A stretch of 52,970 bases of DNA from assembly GCA_038326615.1 (NCBI GenBank), contig JBBQKF010000012.1:1-52970 (forward strand). The letters are read 5' to 3'. Below the pieces are notes generated by a model. It saw only the letters and a program-made list of their open reading frames with translations. It was not told the origin of the DNA and made no database searches. Shown here one piece after another: positions 52,832 through 52,970 of this stretch. The position numbers and the translations under genes are program-made. Position 1 is the first letter of the stretch. Every line of letters starts with the position of its first letter. The stretch is from JBBQKF01 sp038326615. Lineage in GTDB: Bacteria > Bacillota > Clostridia > Saccharofermentanales > UBA5734.

Positions 52832-52970
52832 GAAAAATTGCATGAAGAGTGAACTACATCGCCATTGAAATGGCGAGCTTCGGATTCCCGGAGAAACGAT
52901 AACCGTCCCACCGGTACATCTTAGGGCTGTCCAAGCCCACTACTGCTGGTCGGATATTTTCATCCGTCCT
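52832..52970. other. GC-richer structured segment at the window edge
   Basis: After uvrB the sequence becomes noticeably GC-richer and hairpin-rich: CGCCATT-gaa-AATGGCG-type pairs near 52860, and GGGCT-gtcc-AAGCCC near 52925. No ORF in it has ribosome-site support. It may be the end of an insertion sequence or a structured RNA cut by the window edge. Confidence 0.4.

Noticed and set aside
52555..52911. 118-aa minus-strand ORF overlapping the end of uvrB
   Set aside because: Mostly antisense to the uvrB C-terminus, without ribosome site; a shadow frame.

Overview
The window is 53 kb of an AT-rich, low-GC Gram-positive genome. The gene content (rplU-prp-rpmA-obg-yhbY, CdaA/YbbR-glmM, DUF4364, AgrA/AgrC-like signalling, a TnpV protein, rubredoxin plus flavodiiron protein, a Firmicute-type LexA box at uvrB) points to an anaerobic member of the Clostridia. 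No rRNA, tRNA or CRISPR array was seen.

Layout. (1) 1-13.5 kb is an accessory island: a DUF4279 protein, a DUF6076 protein, an XRE-DUF3990 (ADP-ribosyltransferase-like) gene with a small coupled partner, and a tightly coupled four-gene operon. That operon encodes a CoiA-like zinc-domain protein, a coiled-coil protein with a degenerate AAA+-like half, an unknown protein, and a giant DEAH helicase with a C-terminal DUF1998-type Cys cluster. TnpV and a 48-aa companion follow on the other strand. The operon resembles phage-defence loci built around DUF1998 helicases (Druantia-like or DISARM-like), but its three accessory proteins are not ones I recognise. Two genes in it carry apparent one-base losses in homopolymers. 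(2) 13.5-19 kb is xylose use: xylA and xylB, a decayed TnpB, and a convergent LacI-family regulator. (3) 19-26 kb is a Crp/Fnr regulator, then purine salvage and nucleoside import (xpt, BMP lipoprotein, ABC ATPase, two permeases). (4) 26-34.6 kb is core biology: a c-di-AMP synthase fused to its YbbR regulator, glmM, the L21 leader with rplU-prp-rpmA, obg, yhbY, rubredoxin and a flavodiiron protein. (5) 34.7-39.5 kb holds a DUF4364 regulator, a B12/radical SAM protein carrying a large Asn/Ser repeat insert, and pgi. (6) 39.8-43.3 kb is a LytTR response regulator and GHKL kinase, followed at once by a pair of 21-bp-spaced VirR-like boxes and two previously unlisted small ORFs (51 aa Cys-rich, 55 aa acidic). 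(7) 43.9-48.7 kb is an amino-sugar cassette: SIS isomerase/deaminase, LmbE deacetylase, ROK-like kinase and AraC regulator. (8) A small membrane protein, ilvE and uvrB close the window.

Intergenic DNA is rich in short tandem or direct repeats with different units, and in small inverted-repeat elements, including two copies of one 156-157-bp MITE-like element at 25978 and 42428.

The most interesting leads are the DUF1998-helicase operon, the LytTR-box peptide operon, the CdaA-YbbR fusion and the repeat-expanded radical SAM protein. All family calls were made by eye from motifs; no database search was run.
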